From the NCBI GenBank assembly GCA_964023205.1, contig OZ026835.1, positions 5,662,414 through 5,726,413 on the forward strand: a DNA stretch of 64,000 nt, in the 5' to 3' direction. The position numbers and the translations under genes are program-made. Source of the stretch: Lutraria lutraria. Taxonomy: Eukaryota; Mollusca; Bivalvia; Venerida; Mactridae. Below are positions 26,801 to 41,800 of the stretch, piece after piece; position 1 is the first letter of the stretch; each line of letters begins with the position of its first letter. The notes beneath the pieces are model-generated. The model worked only from the letters and a program-made list of their open reading frames with translations, was not told the DNA's origin and did not search any database.

Positions 26801-29800
26801 GGATAGAATAGAATAACACCCATAACAGAATATAGCAAAATACAGAATACGACACAGGGCAGTCTTTTTAAAATGCTGAACAGGGAATATAATAGAACAA
26901 TTCATAACATGGAGAATAGAACATTACTCTGTACAAAACATAGAATAGAACAGAATAGATCATTAAGCAGAATATACATTTTGGAGAAAAATAGATATTT
27001 AATATGGTGATGTGAGACCATATATAACTCATAATGAACATATACGGTACAAAAACATGCAAATAGATACTTTATTTAACACTATTTATAACTTATATGA
27101 ACTTGTTAATTTTTGTAGTAAAGTATATATGACACAGTTTTCCATGAAGATAAATGTTGCGAATAACAACATTGTTCTTACGTAAATTACTGCTGATAAG
27201 ATGTTTAATTATATTACACACACATACACACACACCCTTAAAACATCAAATAGCATACACGAGTAAATACATACATGATTCGACTTTACAAAACGGAGAA
27301 AGAACGTACAAAATGCTTAGCAAATAGACAAATAATTTTAGAAAGACATTTTGTATCACTCAGAAGCGGAGACCCGTATAATCGAAAGGATGGAATAAAA
27401 AATAAACTCAATATTGTGTATCAATTGCAGTTAGACGCATTTTTTGACGCTTGCGATTTATAATTCCCTAATTTTATTGTTACTGTTCATAAGATCTAAA
27501 AATTTAGCCATGCTAGGATTGTGATAATAATAACGTGGAATAAATCTTTTACGTAAATTTTCATATTTGCTACATATGATAATAAAATGATTTTCCTCTT
27601 CAATGTCTTGTTTTGTACACAGAATATATTTACGTACATGTTTTTTCTATTTCTATCATATCTTTAACTTTCAATAAGTAAATTATGAACTCCAATTCGA
27701 ATTTTCGGAATACATTTGTATATGAACGTAGTTTAAAAGAGAACAATTTTGACATATAATGAGGAGTATTTCAATTAATATACATATATAAGATACTCAA
27801 CGTACGATTAGTAGAAACATCGGAATATCATTTTTGCACAACACAGTCGATAATGTTTTCTTTAATAATTGGATAAAATGATTAATTTGGACACTATGGG
27901 GTTTTTCAAAAACATATGTTAATCCATGCTCGTCTACTTATGTTTTCACATTAGTTACCCAAATGTTGGATCAATTTAAGTGATGTTAAAAAGCATCAAG
28001 ATAAACCTTGTGTAATAAAGTATTTTTAAAATGAATCAACTTAAACCAGTACTTCAAAATATGTTACTATTATTAAATGAAACAAATAAAGTTATTCTTA
28101 ATAAATAATGTATTTTTGCATTAAGTCTTTTAAACTAAGAAATGAACAAAATATATGATGTACTTAAGGTATCTGACTTGGATGTCAGGTCAAATCAAGT
28201 TTCACCAATTTATAGATTTAAAAACTAAACCTTAACTATATACTGTAATAAACACACTGTATAAAGTGCATTGCAAGTAATTTGAATTAAATATTACATT
28301 TGATTGGTCTTCTATAAACCAATATTGCACGTAATTTACAAATTTTTGAACAACGATAACTTCTCTGTATATAGGAATATATTACAACAAATAGCCTTAA
28401 AATCACTATAAATATATAATGTAGGAAACAGTGTCTCAGTGTTTTGACAACGTCCTCGGTTCGTTAGATACTTGACTTTAAAGAAATTCCGTACTCAAAA
28501 CCCGCCGTTTATTACGTAATACGCCATTGATAAAAAATGAAAACAAGTATCAACATTCTGATGCACGGTTCCCTAGATTAACAAAATACCGAAACCCGCT
28601 TTGAAATCCGTCATCAAATAGGACGACAATGTTTATTCGAAAATGACACCTAGTGTGTTTTTTAAGCTGAGCAATTAATAATTAAAAAAGTGTCGGATCA
28701 TTATCGTCTCATGAAATCATCAACGAATTTGACGCACCCCATTCAATTTTGATAGCCAATCAAAATCGCTTATGTTTACGGTTCAATAATTGAAACCACG
28801 CCCAGGTTCGATGTCTAGTAAGAGATTTTAAAACAATTTTTTTCATTAATGAATTTATAGTACCATATCGTACCGATACAATGCACATTACGTTAGAGAT
28901 GTTTAACGCTGAAACGGAAAAGTCGATTAAGGGATGCAGTATTTATCGAAATAAAACACCATTTTTGAGCGTTCGGTTAGAATTTTTTGTTCCTAGGTAT
29001 TAAAGTATGATATTTAATCTTTGTAAATAACGTAAAATATCATTTTATGTTATTTTAGCGATTTTAACCAAGTCAGATACGTTACGATGTATGTATGATT
29101 TGCGTATAATATTACGATAACAACATTCTCACTTTATTTTACTGTATTTTTATTACTGACTCTACTTAGTTTTAATTTGATAACGTATGATTACGTTTTT
29201 TTATCTTAATAATTTGTTTATATTTTCTTTTGGCTTCAAGTAAAGACCGACGATGAGAGGGGGGGGGGGGATTTATTGCTTGCTATTATGTACAACATGA
29301 ATTGGTAATTTTGAAAGGTTGCTTATGTTAAGAAACATTCATTCGATTTTCATGAAAAATATTTGTAAGCGAAATAAATCGAAATATTAATATATACATG
29401 TGGATTTCTGCTTACCATAGATCGTTGTATAGTTATGTCATTGAGAATCAAACTTTGGATACTTTTTTAACCAAAATATGTATATAGCTAAGTTACTTTT
29501 GAAATCAGTAATATGTATATAGCTAAGTTACTTTTGAAATCAGTAGGCACTGAGGCCCATGTGACAATAAAATTACATACACGCAATTACAAATGACGCG
29601 ACAAAGACGATGGTAAACATGAAATGAAGGAAGATTTGCGCCGTTACTGCTTTGTACGAATAAGCGGAATATATGGTTGAAAATACTTAAAAATAATATT
29701 TTTTATAAAAGTTATATGAAAAACAGGTTATCTTAGTATATAAAAAGTACATTTTTGCAACGGTCTTATCATGTGTTATTGAAATGATAATACAGAACAG

Positions 29801-32800
29801 TAGCGGGGAAGGTGTATATTGTGTCTTGATCATTGCAAATGAATCCTCGAAAAGTCCTTTCTTTTTGTGTATTTTTTTTTCGTAATTTGAGTTCGACAGG
29901 AAAATTAAAACCCATTCGTACGACGATTCTAATAACGATTATGATAAAGGTAACGAAAATGATTTCAAACAACCACGACAACAACAACCAATCTCATAAT
30001 CATAGCTGCTATGCAAGCCCATATATGACCAGTCCCCGAGGTCTCTGAGCTCAAATCTCAATTCCGTAATCAAAGTGTTACGGATATAAAAAGATACAGC
30101 CGATCTTGTACTAGTACATGTATTTAACTACATGTCCAAATCAATTATTCTGTCAAAATAACGTATCAATAGTATCATTACAGACTGATTATACTTCACC
30201 TAGAAACATTTAAAGACAAACTCGTAGACCGATATAAAGTTTTACAACCTTGGACCCAGATCCCTTTATACATGGTAAATTGCGAAGGAAATATTTTAAA
30301 CTGGTGCATTTATTTTTCATTTTCAGATGCAAAATTCAATCGCTTGGCAATGATACGTACGGTGTTCAAGGACCATGGCATCAAAAGCTTATAAACGAAA
30401 CAATTCCATTACAGAAAGGCGATGATGATGAATTGGTGTATGCAACATGTGATGTATTTTCAACCAATGAAAACACTTCTTACGGCGATCAAAATGCACC
30501 AATTAACGCAAACACGACAGCATGTGACGAATGGGCATATGATACTTCAACGTTTAAGAATACATTTATTACAGCAGTGAGTGACAATGTCTTCAATTAA
30601 CATTTGCTACGTTGAAATAAAAATCACATCAATATGTTTGCTCTCTACAAGTTCTAATATGATTATCAGAATCTAGGCGGCACAATGAACTTCCGTAAAT
30701 ATCCATGCATGCTGTCCACATTAATGTCCCTTTGTATCATTTTACAACAATTTTGCATCTTCTAATATTCTTGTTTCAAGTAATCTTATATGTGAGAACT
30801 CCGCGAACAAGGTCATTAAAAACCTTGATTATGCACTCAATCGTGGGACGTACTTTTTGGTTTAGTGTTTATATGATATCTATTGTTATACACTTTGTAA
30901 GCATTTTCATTCTGCTATATTTGCAGTTTGACCTGATATGTGGTCAAGGAATGGTTCGAGCTAACGCCAACATGATAATGATGGGAGGTGTACTTATTGG
31001 TGCAATAGCTCTCGGTGTCTTTTCAGATATGTAAGTTACAATAATACAAAAATGAAAGTGCCAAGAAGAGATATATTGGTATTCATCTACTGATTATGTA
31101 TGTAAGCATGCAGAAAATACACAAACGTTATTCTTCGATAAAACACAACTGATCATTTGAAACCTTTCCGATTATTACACAGCGAGTATTATCGCCAATG
31201 ACTTCATGGAATATTAGATGTAATAAAGAAACATATAAGAGCCAAACGAAAAGCAGTTCATGCTATTTTTCTTGTAAAGAAGTCTGTTACTAAAAATTAC
31301 TCAAAACGATGAATACGTAACCACATTATATCAATTGATAGAATATAATAGCAAATAGTTCGACAGCGAATAAATATTTGCACAGACAAACTCGCCTCTA
31401 TATATTTTTACCGAAATCAAATTGGAACAACTTTACTTTTTCTTAAACCAATTATATTTTATTGAGTGAGGTGGTGTGTTCTCGTTCAACAGATTTCAAC
31501 AATATCTGTCGAAATCAAGGACACGCTAATTAAATATTTCCTTATTTCGAACATTCTACAGCTGCACTTATAAATGTGAAGTATACAAATATATTAACTG
31601 ATGTTATATTTGCCAATACTGGTGTACTTGATAAAAAGTAGTCAGTATGCGCGTGTAATCGTCTGAAACTGAACCAATTTTGTCTAGGATGGCCCTCTTT
31701 AAATTTGTTTAAATATCTTGTATTACGTAATGGGATGATAGAATTAAGTGACTTTATTCGCTTTATCTGTAAACTATTAAATACAATAAGTGATATGAAC
31801 TCCTGTTCTCGAAAAATATCCAGAATAAACCACGTTGACCAATTTTAATAGTTGAGCAGTGTAACCCTACATCCTAGTTTATCTTATTTGCTGTTCGTTT
31901 GTCACTGTGTATCATACTACGTGAAGGAACTACCCTTTTGAAATAAATACATTTCATGATGTTAAAAGTGCAAATATTGCCAAACAGAATCGCATTTCAA
32001 ACCAGGCTACACAGGTTTTAACACGGACATCTACTATGCATGTTATTCACAAGTGTATATAATATATATTTTATATTACGCAAACAGTTTTAACTGCTAT
32101 TCGGTCTGTTTGTTTGTATGATATACTAGTACCTTACTGGTTTCAGAAAGTCATATGGTATACCTTTGCTAATAACAAATACTTTGTGCTTTAATAACCT
32201 TTTTTTGATAATTTTGTTGAAAATGTTTTTATGTGTTCAATTCATGTGTCCAACGGTCTTTTTTTGCTGTGCCTAATTCATTCATTTTGCACATGCCTAT
32301 ATAATTATGCTATCCTTTTAAAACATTCACTGCCATTAAGACGAATTAGGCTGTCTGTATAAATCTGCATATTTGACTGATTTACCCGTTTGGTTTTAAA
32401 TAAATCGCAGGCCGCGGTCGTGGTGTAGTTGTTAGCGCACTGTAACCCGAAGATCTGAGTTCGAATTCCAGTCGCTGCAGATCAGTTGGCTTAAATGTTC
32501 AATTTTCTCCCTAAGTGGTGGAGTTGCCAGCTCTTTGTGGAAGGGTTAGTTGGAACTGGTTTGAATACAGTCCTGGGATACGGGTTAGATCAACAGGCCA
32601 CAGTATATAACTAATAATATCGTTGAGACATTACGTTAAACCCAATGAAACAAATAAATCATGTTATTTATAAAAATGCCGATATATACAGCGTGCAATG
32701 TTTGCAATATGTAAGTGACAGTGAAAGGGTTAAGCTATTTATTGATATCAAATATGTATTCATTTTGTATTGTTGTTTCTACTTTTAGATTTGGCAGGAA

Positions 32801-35800
32801 GAAAGCTCTACTTTTGTCAGCGTTCCTGTACGTGGGTGCTGCGTTTGGTTCGGCCTTTGCATCCAACTATGCTTTGTTCGTTACATTCCGGTTCGTACAA
32901 GGAATGTCAATCATGGGACTATTCATGACATCATTTGTTATAGGTATGAGTTTTTTGTGAAGTATAGGGGCGGAGGCACAATTTTGTACAAAAGAGAAGG
33001 GAGCTTAAACCCAACCGAAAACCATAGATGGCTATTCATACGACCTTTTAGTCTGACGAATAAGTTTCTCTGAATGATTGTAAATGTGCCTTGTGGTGCT
33101 TGTGCATGGTTCAGCAACACAACCACATGTCAGATATTAATATGACCTGTCTGAACCAAGAATTTCAAGGATATGTTTTCTAGAACATTGGTTACTGGAC
33201 ATGATCATCATTAGCAAAGCACATAATAATAAATAAAGACAAAATTATTTTCTTTATCTTGTATGTCGCCGTTTAGCAAAACAATGAGAGAGTCAAATAT
33301 AAGTACCTATGGTTAGTAAGTTTGAACCCTGAAGTCGCATATGCACTCTGTAGCGAATTGAATAGTGTCTTATGTTATATGTTGCCCATCCCGATTCGGT
33401 GGTCTTTTTAAAGAGGAATTATCAGTTAGTTACATAGTCTATGGTTAGTACTGGTACATACTGATTTCCATATACGAAATCCCGGAACACTGACACGTTA
33501 ACCGTCCTTCGCCATATGATTAAGATACATGCGAGAAAACGAATTTTTAAAAATATACTTTTCCCTCTTCGAGAATTTCTTAATTTATGTTTTCGACTAA
33601 GAAGTCGTGGTTTTGTTTATTATTCTATGTATCATTCTTTAGTTGTTTCTTCTCGTCTATAGTATCCATCGGTTTGAAGAAACGTGTGACCTCGGACAAA
33701 AACAGTCCATCTTTCCTACTCTAAACAATATGTTGAATATGACAAACACGCACAAACTACATTGTATGTGAATATTTCAGAAAAGATTTTTGACACAAAC
33801 TGTCGAGATGCCCTAGATGAAAAGTACGAACACAATTATATTAAGCTGTCAGTTAAAGTTCGTGTACTTTTATCAAGGCTAAAAAAGTAAAAGTATAACC
33901 TGGTTTCTGCCAACGATCAGGGTCAGAAGGTCAACATAATTCTTCTTCAAATATACTTATTTTATTTCGTAGATATAGGACATATGAACACAGAAGTATA
34001 AAAAAGTGACCAAGATCGAAATATGGGTCGAGTAGGACAGAAAAAAACTAGATTATTTACGCCCGGTGGGCTTTCGTAAATGAGATGTTATATCTTTAAA
34101 CATTTAATTTATTTGTCATTATGTACGACAGGTAGCTTAATTGATTCAACAATAGTTCATACAATCAGTAGAAAAAGACCAGAGTTGTGGTGCAACTGAT
34201 ATTTATCGTTAGATCCGAATGTTGTGCCATTTTTTCTGCTAAGGGATTGCTCCTGGTCGGAATGGAGCCTCTTCATTATCGACCCATTACATTAATCTTG
34301 ATTTATATATTGTGGCATGGGTATGGACTCGATATCATGCCGTATATGACGATGCTAATAAATGACGCCCTCTCCAAAGGTTTTATTTATATCTTTGCAT
34401 TCGACAAAAACAAGTTTGACGTTCTATTACAGGCATGGAGCTTGTAGGACCATCAAAGAGAGTGGCTGCCGGCATCATCATTGAGTTCTTCTGGTGTATT
34501 GGACAGCTCGTCTTAGGTTTATTGGCGTATTTCATCCGGTCATGGAACATGTTGCAACTGGCTTTAGCCTGTCCATCTGTTCTTCTGTTCCTTTACTTTT
34601 GGTACGTGAATAATTATGTTCTCTGACATACTGAACCTTTATTCCAATAATACCATTATTATTTAATTTTTCTGAAAAAAAAACACAACTTGTTCGTTGT
34701 TGAAACTGGCAGGAATAGGAAATTCAAACTAAGCAACGGAAGGTCACCTACTTGAGTACACGGGAGACAGTGGTAAATAATTAACTGATCGCCTTGAAGG
34801 AGTGACATGAGCTGCAGTAAAATAAAACGTCGATGTTTAGACATCATGGTAAGGTAAAGAAAACAAGACCAGTAGGAAAATGTTTAGTCATTTTGATAAT
34901 GTTTTATATACACTTTATATGGTTCAAATATTGTAATGGTTTACTGTACACACAAAGCTTACAAGATATAAGTGATCCACACCATTCAATTGCAGGATTA
35001 TTCCAGAATCTCCTCGCTGGCTTATTTCTAAAGGGCGATATGATGAAGCGAATGAAATTGTTCAGAAGTGCGCAAAGTTCAATGAAGTTACACTTCCAGA
35101 TAATGTAATTGATAAGGACTCAGAAGAGAATACAGAAAAAACGAGTGTGTTGAAAATGTTGACAGTACCAAGACTTCTTATCAGGACACTTATCATTTAC
35201 TTCAATTGGTAAGAACCTGCTATGCTATGTTTGACCCGATAATGTAGCTCATTTATGAGGGCGTTAGGTCTTTGGACCTAGGATTCGCGGAGGGGTTGTG
35301 TCACATGTTCTTTGTTAGTTTCTTTCTGAGACCAAGGTTAGTACCGCAACTTATTCCAGAAGGACTATATGTAGGTTAACTACCCGTAGGTATGTTACTG
35401 AATATATCCTTAAACAGATGTAATACCAGGAGGCTCTTGTGCCAGTTTACAAAAACATCGTTTGTTAGTTAGTTATGTGTTACATCCATTGAACCTACTA
35501 GGCAATATGGCTTTCCCAAAATCGTGTACAACCTCTTCATGGTTTACTTGTTATTTTACAGTATCTTGTGAACTAATTTGCCTGCTAAAGAACTTACGTG
35601 CTTATTAATTGAATATCCTTAGAGTCGTTTCTTTCTCTGCTGTTGAAGATATTGTGAGGATGTTGAAATACCCTGACATTATGTAACATAACACAAACAG
35701 ACTTCTACTTAATATGGAGATTAGATGTTTTATACATTCAGAATAAATTGAAAAGACAAGTTATATGTTTACTGACCAGTTTGAATTACATGTAACTTAG

Positions 35801-38800
35801 CAAACGATCGTAAAAACATATGGGATTAAAATTACTTAAACGAATTATTCGAGCTAGGGATTTTTGTTCAATATCGGCCTTATTTGCATAATATATGCAT
35901 TGATGTTATTATTCATTTTGAATTTTGTATGCTGGTTTATTACTTATTAACACCCTGTGTTTAATATGATGCACCACAGTGATCTTAATTAAATGTTTGA
36001 AATGAATTCTTCCATTATGAACGTATCAAAGACGATCAACAGTTTCGTTGTTCAAGATTGATATCCGTACGTTTTGTTTGGTTTTCAATGGTTTGAGATA
36101 ATAAGTGATGAGTGTACAATTTAAAGTACGCTTGCTGCGATGTATACACTTTCTGAGGCTATATGTATACATATGATATACTACATGTTTATAGGCGATG
36201 CATGAGCAGAATGGGTGTTAGCTAATCAATGTTTGATATGCATGTTTATGTAATCAAAGCTGACTAATTGATTGCAGTCATTGTATTAGGTAGAATAAAG
36301 ATCATTATCCGTTGTTAAAGGTTTATTACATGTCCTCAATACAGTGCTCAATTTTGAATGAATCAGGGTTGGAACGGTGGTCTAGTGGTAACGCGCTTAA
36401 CTGCTACTAGTAATCGGAAGGTCTAGGATACGAATCTCTGCTCCGCCATTAGATTTTAATACATGCACAAGTTAATTGCATGCATGATGAAATTAATGCT
36501 TTTTAATCAGTATACTGATTACAAGTCATTTAATCAAAATATGTTCACACACAAGTTGCAAACACACATAAATGAGTATGGAATGAGTCAGGAATGAATG
36601 TAAGATTGGAGCTAGGAGACTGACCTTAAATTTGAAGCGTGGTCTTACTCTGTATATGTAAAATGAGATCGTGATGAATTGGTTTCTGAGCTCTGAATCT
36701 CGTGATTTACTGTTCAATGATTGTTAATTATGATAAAATAATGACCGTACCATTGATTTTGATGTAAATTTACACAGCATTTAGCCAAATCTGCAACCAG
36801 AATACTTTGAGAATGAAATATTTATTGATCATGGTAACTTATCTGTAACCTCGATACCTGGCCCTTGGGTTATATAACTTGTATCCGGTCTCTGGGCTCA
36901 AATCCAATTTCCATGTTCTGAAAAGAAAGAACAGCAGGTTAATGTTCAGATACATGTTGAGAAAAATCATGCTGTCTGATTTATGTATGAATTACTACTA
37001 TGTGATCCGTGTCTGATCATAATTAACTCAAAATTATCAAAAAACGAGATGTGAGCTCGGGGGCCGATCTTAACTTTTATAACATCGGACTCAGAGCTCG
37101 GAGTGCAATAATAAGTTTTATAACCTAAGTGTTTATATGTTTAAATGTTATTATAATTACAGGTGTGTCGTTAGTATGGTGTATTTCGGACTAGGATTGA
37201 ATGTTGGTAACTTAGATGGAGATATTCACGTCAACTTCGCCATCTCCAGCGGCATAGAATTGGGGGCTTATTTATTATGTCTTCTGACCTTGAACAAAGT
37301 TGGACGTAAAGTACTTCACGCCAGCATGATGATTTTAGGCGGGGTTGCATGTTTGTGTACCATATTTACAGTTCTATACGCTGATGAATGTAAGTACATT
37401 CCTATATATCATACACTTCTGTCAGTTTGACCGTCATATATAGGTTCTAAAGTCGTTGAGTCAGACTTAAATCAGTTCTTTCTAAAATTAAAATAAGTCG
37501 GGATAGTCTCACTGGATTTCAAACGGATCTTTGTTGATATCAGTTGCACTGTCAATCTTAGCTTGCTAACTCTTACAATACATTTACACAGAACATCTAG
37601 GCTATATTGAGTTTCTGTGGACACCAATAATTATTATATGTATATCCATAGTTCACTACATGCATATCTACACTGAAATAAAGTGTGCCATGGTCTAGGA
37701 ATCATAATTATTGAGTACATGTTTTTGTATCATAATTTAGTATAGGCTTTAGGATTTACTTACAATGCTAAAACCCGCAGGACGTCCTATTTGTGTTACT
37801 TTCCAAATAAGGTCCGAAGCTTTTAAGAATGAAGTCAAATCAAATATTCTATTGACTCTTAGCTGTACAGTTCATAGTCAAACAATATTTACACATCGTG
37901 CAATGATGGCGATGCAAAAGATAATGTTCTATACATTGAAAAAATATCTAATTGAATTTTTTTTAAAAATCCAGTTGCAAACGGTTGCATGCAGTTATTA
38001 TAATACATGGCGAAATGATAAAGCTTAAAAGATGCAATTTTCTTTAAAGATGTGTTAGGTCTTATCTAAAAGTATGCAATTTGAGAATCTATTGCGACCA
38101 GCTTTTCTAAATACTGAAATTGTATAGCAGCTGAAACATTTTACAGCGGACTGAAGTAAATAACTAATATGTAAATTAATCACATGAAACTTACACATAG
38201 AGCAGATAGATAGAAAAAATGTAGGAAAGAATTTGTCTAAAAAGTATAAACGTTTCGTGATCAGTGGATTTAACGCCGTGTTTTTAAATGATTTTCAGTT
38301 ATATACGGCGGCCGGTTCACTTAACCAGTTTTACTAGACTGTATTCTAACCAGTACTAACTTACCATTACACATGGAACCATATGGAGGAAAATCGACAT
38401 ATTTGTCAAATTTTTAATGAAGCGCAAACTAGTGATGTTCTTATTAATCATTGACGTGACGATGACGATGCTCCCATTTCGTCAACGGATTGTTGGTTTC
38501 TGTACATAGTTGACGTTCTGGGGTGACTAACTCAATCATTACGACGTCGTAGCAATTACGATATTGTTAACAGGATGTTTACGAGATCGTTACAAACTTC
38601 TTATTTGGCTAACTCAAACGATTTTGTATGGAAGTCGTACACGTGTAGAGATAAAGAGAAATTGAAAGTAATTAAACTTCTAGTTTAAAAATGGAGCCGC
38701 TCGCTGAAGGTGTTCGATGCCAAATAACATTGACCTAGTCTTTAGGAAAAATCTTACATTTTGTCTAAACTTTGGGAAAATAAAAGTAACTTAGTTCTTT

Positions 38801-41800
38801 ATGTATTTTACACATTTTAATTTACACATAAGTAATTTGGTTCGACTTTGTATTGGATGTGTTTGTTTTTGTAATGTTTAATTTTATCGTGAAATATTCA
38901 CTATATATCTCAAAATAGTATCAAATATTGAGTAATATTGAGTTAACCACGAAAATGGCTACTATCTCCTTACTATCGTGCTACGAGAGTCGTAAGCTTT
39001 ACGATAGCTTCGAGTTAGTCACTCCTGGACTATAGTACTGCAGTCCTTTCACGGTTTTACTTTAAAGGCGATGCTGTTTAAGCTGTATCTATAAATGCAG
39101 CATAATTCTGGCCCACTGTGGTTTGTTTAGTAATCAGTATATTATGAGGTGATGGTTACTCAAACATCGTAATAATGTTAAATCATTTAATATTTCAATT
39201 CTTATTGATTTTGTGCTATCCGATTGGTGTTAGGGGTGTTAATTTCATGCAATAGAAACATTTGATCAAATCTTATTTTATCAGTTTTAATCGATTAATC
39301 ACCGACTTTTGCTTCTGAGATTAATCAACGAAATTTTCATGGACTGATTACAATCACTAGGGCATACCCTGTCGCGACCGTGATTAAACCAGGATCGCCG
39401 GAATACAAGTCCAGCGCACTAATCACTGGACCAAGGCAGTGGTCACGGATATAAACACTCCCACGAATGTCGTTCTTGCATCTCATTCATTTGTCATCTA
39501 TTTACTAGTATTCTGACGAGTGTTTATCCTTAAGGTACGATTAGGACATGTTCGAACGTGAACTCAGCAAGATAGTTGCACAATGAAGCTAACCTCTCTT
39601 CATAACGTTTATTCTAAATTCCTGTACGACAAAATAATCGCTTTCGTATGAGATAGGTATGTACAGTATGCAACACGTTACTTAATAATTGATAGGCAAG
39701 TTTCAGATTTTGTCTGCAAAAGGATATTGCTTCAGAATTTTTAGCTCAGTGAGTTAGTGAGCTTAGTGCGTTTTTAGGATCGAGCTATGTCCGTCGTCAG
39801 TCGTCCGTCGTCAACAGTTTCTTTAAACAACATCTCCTTCTAAACCACTGGATCAATTTCAACAAAACTTCACAGGTGTGTTCTTTGCTGGAAGCTCGAC
39901 CAAAGTTGTTCAAAGAATTCCATTTCATGCAGAACTCTGGTTGCCATAGCAACCGGAAGGATTCTTTTTTTGAAAACGACCTAGAGGACCTAGAGCTTTG
40001 ATATTTGGTTTGTAGCATTGCCTAGTGAACCTCTACTAAGATTTTCAAATTATTGCCCTAGGGTCAAAATTGCCCCCGCCCCGGTGGTCACTTGATTTAT
40101 ATAGACTTATAAAGGAAAATTAAAAATTCTTCTCTGAAACCACTTAGCCTAGAGTTTGAATATTTGGTATGTAGCATTGCCTAGTGGACATCTACCAAGT
40201 TTCTTCAAATGATTGTCCTAGGGTCAAAATTGACCCTGCCCCAGGGGTCACTTGAATTATATAGACTTATATAGGAAAATTGAAAAAAAATCCACAAGGT
40301 ATAGAGCTACAATAATTTGTATGTGGCATTGTTTAGTGGACCTCTACGAAGTTTGTTCAAATTGTGGCCCCGGGGTCAAATTGGCACCGCCCTGGGGGTC
40401 ACTTGATTTATATAGACTTATATAGGAATTTCTTTTAAAATATGCTTGTCCTAAAGCACTAGTCCTAGAGCTTTGATATTTTGTATGTGGCATTGTCTAG
40501 TGGACTTCTGCTAAGTTTGTCCAAATTATTTCCCTAGGGTCAATATTGGCCCCGACCCGGGGGTCACTTGATTTATGTAGACTTGTATAGGAAAATTAAA
40601 AAAATCTTCTTGTTTAAACCATGAGGTCTTGGGCTTAGTATCTTGGATGTTGCAATTTCTCTACCAAGTTTGTTCAAATCATGGCCCCATGGTCAATATT
40701 GGCCCGGTCCTTGGGGTCAGTTGGTTTCAACAACTACTGAACAGTCGGGGTAGATAACTCTTTACCATGTCAAATAATTTCCATTGATTTAATTATCCCT
40801 TAAAGTTACGCTGCTCAGGTGAGCGTCATAGGGCCATCATGGCCCTCTTGTCTGATAACCTGGTTGGGAGTAAAAAATAAAAAGGAACTTCGAAGAATTA
40901 GTCCATTGTATAACCAGTAAAAAGCTTTACCTATGTATGCAATTAAAAACGTAGTCCCAACATTTGTGTCAATATGATTTGATATTAAATCAACATAATT
41001 TATATGTTTTTTTATGATGAACCAATAATTACATACATAGCTATAAGCTGGCTTCAAAGTAATGTTTCTGCATAATGGAAATATAAGACCGACTGTCTAA
41101 CTATATTATAATTATGTAAAACCATTTTTATATACTGTCTGTCAGATTTGTTTATAACGATCGCATTTGGGAGAATAGAAATAGTATTCAGGGGGCGTTG
41201 TCTTTATTCCGTCGAAATTGCGTGTTTTGCAATTAATACTTCCGACCTCTTTTGGAACATCTCGATCGATTTCCGTACCTCCATCTAACCCGGTATTTTT
41301 ATTTATTAAATACAACTACCTGATCTAAACTCGAATATTTTTTGGTATAGCATGATATATGTCTACGCCTTACATTTCTGATACGGCCGTCGAATTACTT
41401 CTAAGGAAATATATAAGTTCAAAATATAGCGTCTGTCTTTTTTATCTATATTTCTTGGCATGACGTATTAATTATTCAGAAGACATTCCTAATTATATTG
41501 GATGATTCAGAGGAAACCCTTCCTTCCATTTGGGGAAATCTAAATGCGTAGAAAAATTAAGACCACGCCAACTTATAGCGAGTCAGAAATTGTTTAATGT
41601 TGTACCTCTTGTGGTTGAAAAATTTGTAAAGTAAAGATGTACGAAAATGCATTCTTATGCGGTCGAAATAAAGTTATAAATCAAATTTTATATTCATTTG
41701 AATTTATATATAGTAGATATGACTAAATGCGTAATTTATTTAGCTGATATCAACATTTTTATGTGTGACCTAATTTGACTGCTAGCTGATATGTGGCGTT

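Larger units (their letters stand above)
8859..30326 (+). other. Intron 1 of gene A (about 21.5 kb)
   Basis: Donor GTAAGT at 8859, acceptor TTTTCAG ending at 30326. Most of its length is transposons listed separately. The first about 630 bp (8859-9490) and 13786-15960 match the decayed copy (50167-51260, 51262-53040), and parts match gene B's intron 1 (54638 on, 59340-60110). Confidence 0.9.

Noticed and set aside
30250..30326. Alternative upstream start [10 protein letters not shown] for exon 2
   Set aside because: This part of the frame precedes a good TTTTCAG acceptor and is unlike SLC22; joining exon 1 at 30327 gives the family's expected sequence.
37765..38028. 87-codon ORF in intron 7 as an extra exon
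   Set aside because: Exons 7 and 8 join in phase and give a continuous helix 9-10 region without it.
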